From NCBI RefSeq assembly GCF_021023085.1, contig NZ_PGCK01000002.1, positions 345,499 to 409,498 on the forward strand: DNA of 64,000 bases, in the 5' to 3' direction. Origin of the DNA: Methanooceanicella nereidis. Its GTDB lineage: Archaea; Halobacteriota; Methanocellia; Methanocellales; Methanocellaceae. Shown here one piece after another: positions 63,349 through 64,000 of this stretch. Under the pieces are notes generated by a model. That model saw only the letters and a list, made by a program, of their open reading frames with translations. It searched no databases and was not told the origin of the DNA. Position 1 is the first letter of the stretch, and every line of letters begins with the position of its first letter. The position numbers were made by a program, and so were the translations under genes.

Positions 63349-64000
63349 TCTTATTTTCTTTTTTAATTTTAGTTTCATAGAACAGTTTTGTTCCAGTACA
63401 CTGGCCATTATTTAATTGATAATTGTTAGAAGCTGCTAAAGATAGTGATCAATTTAAGGAAAACCTGATTCTCTGTTACATTAATACTTTTTTCAAGCTT
63501 TTTTTCACCACGAAATCTTTGATGAGCGGGTTCTTGCTCAGGTTTTAAAAATGAAAAAAAACATATGATCACTTCCTGGTTTCCAGGATATGGTTTTTAT
63601 GGTTGTGCCTGTCGGATGGCAGGTAGGCACGTAACCTCACAGAAACACAGAACCACAAAATTTTTTTATATGATTTTTTAAGAGCACAAAAAGCACTAAG
63701 AATTTACTCACCAAACCACAAAGGGCTCAAGTATCACCGTCAACGCACAAACACCTCTAACGCTCGGCTCAACGCACTAACCTCTCTAAGTCACCAACGC
63801 TAAAACAAGACACGAACATTCCCCAAAGCACGAAAGTTTAATATCCCGGTTTGTGTTCTCCTTGACTTATAGCAGGGTGCTGTCCCGTTTTTTCTGTATT
63901 TTTATATTATTGGGTATATTTTTTAGCCCTGTACTTTCATATTATTGTTTGGAGAAAGATAACATGAAAGGTACAAGGCCGTATTCTTATAGGAGGTCTA
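63349..64000. other. 652-nt right-edge region with degenerate repeat text and a possible new leader
   Basis: After the T-rich terminator there are stretches resembling the dispersed repeat family (TTTCACCACGAAATC near 63503, AACCACAAAATTT near 63651, AAACCACAAAGGGCTC near 63714). A TATA-like TTTATATTATTGGG lies near 63900. ATG 63964 opens a short frame reading MKGTRPYSYRRS that runs off the edge; it contains AGGAGGT, so the gene it serves may begin just past 64000. Confidence 0.4.
63350..63372 (+). terminator. T-rich terminator after ilvN
   Basis: TCTTATTTTCTTTTTTAATTTT follows directly on the ilvN stop. Runs of T without a stem are the usual archaeal termination signal. Confidence 0.45.

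Noticed and set aside
1..64000. tRNA or rRNA genes
   Set aside because: I read the gene-free regions for cloverleaf-like or rRNA-like text and saw none; a tRNAscan run would be needed to exclude them fully.

Overview
The window looks like chromosome of a methanogenic euryarchaeon, most likely close to Methanocella or another Methanomicrobia/Methanocellales lineage. The sequence shows archaea-specific proteins: two AglB/STT3 oligosaccharyltransferases, an AglJ-like glycosyltransferase, the archaeal chemotaxis protein CheF, pilin-like secreted proteins and an MM0924-like small protein. Promoters are archaeal in type (AT-rich TATA boxes, several apparently leaderless starts, Shine-Dalgarno sites of the GGTGA/GGAGG type). 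No mcr, rRNA or tRNA gene is present, so the lineage is an inference.

Region 1 (1-5.8 kb, minus) is an operon of a 1100-residue von Willebrand A/Ig-like surface protein followed by a run of small pilin-like or membrane-anchored proteins that continues off the left edge. Region 2 (6-24 kb) is a loose accessory zone. It holds a Cys-type sulfatase with its radical-SAM maturase, an ATP-type phosphofructokinase, a frameshifted Trm5-like pseudogene, a lipoprotein with three tandem repeats, and a schizorhodopsin-type microbial rhodopsin flanked by three flavodoxin-fold proteins. It also holds an acetyltransferase, a glutamate dehydrogenase and several small proteins, four of them short or non-standard ORFs (CxxC zinc protein, DUF1059 protein, proline-rich peptide, two-TM protein).

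Region 3 (24-34 kb) is chemotaxis. A cheF-cheY-cheB-cheA-cheC-cheD operon runs on the minus strand. cheR stands apart about 2.3 kb away, separated by threonine synthase, a DtxR-type regulator with a putative operator, and an expanded 43-bp repeat element. A smaller copy of the same element lies at 24.0-24.2 kb.

Region 4 (34-57 kb) is a protein N-glycosylation and surface polysaccharide island. aglB1 is in an operon with a beta-propeller protein, a sugar nucleotidyltransferase, a UDP-glucuronate decarboxylase-like enzyme, a GT2 and a small flippase-like protein. Then come a Wzx-type flippase, six GT4 enzymes, a GT2 and a GT-C-like membrane protein in mixed orientation. The island ends with aglB2 and aglJ. 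The lipid-linked glycan would be built and flipped by these enzymes and transferred by AglB to surface proteins such as those of region 1, which are rich in N-x-S/T sequons.

Region 5 (57-64 kb) holds a cation-efflux transporter, a membrane protein with a carboxypeptidase-regulatory-like domain, and a branched-chain amino acid cluster (cimA-type citramalate synthase, ilvB, ilvN).

The most notable observations are the schizorhodopsin (F76/S80/E87 motif, K198), two genes whose 5' ends need a one-base homopolymer correction to read through (cimA and DUF1059), the paired hairpin repeat elements that expand by 43-bp units, and the two oligosaccharyltransferases bracketing the glycan island.
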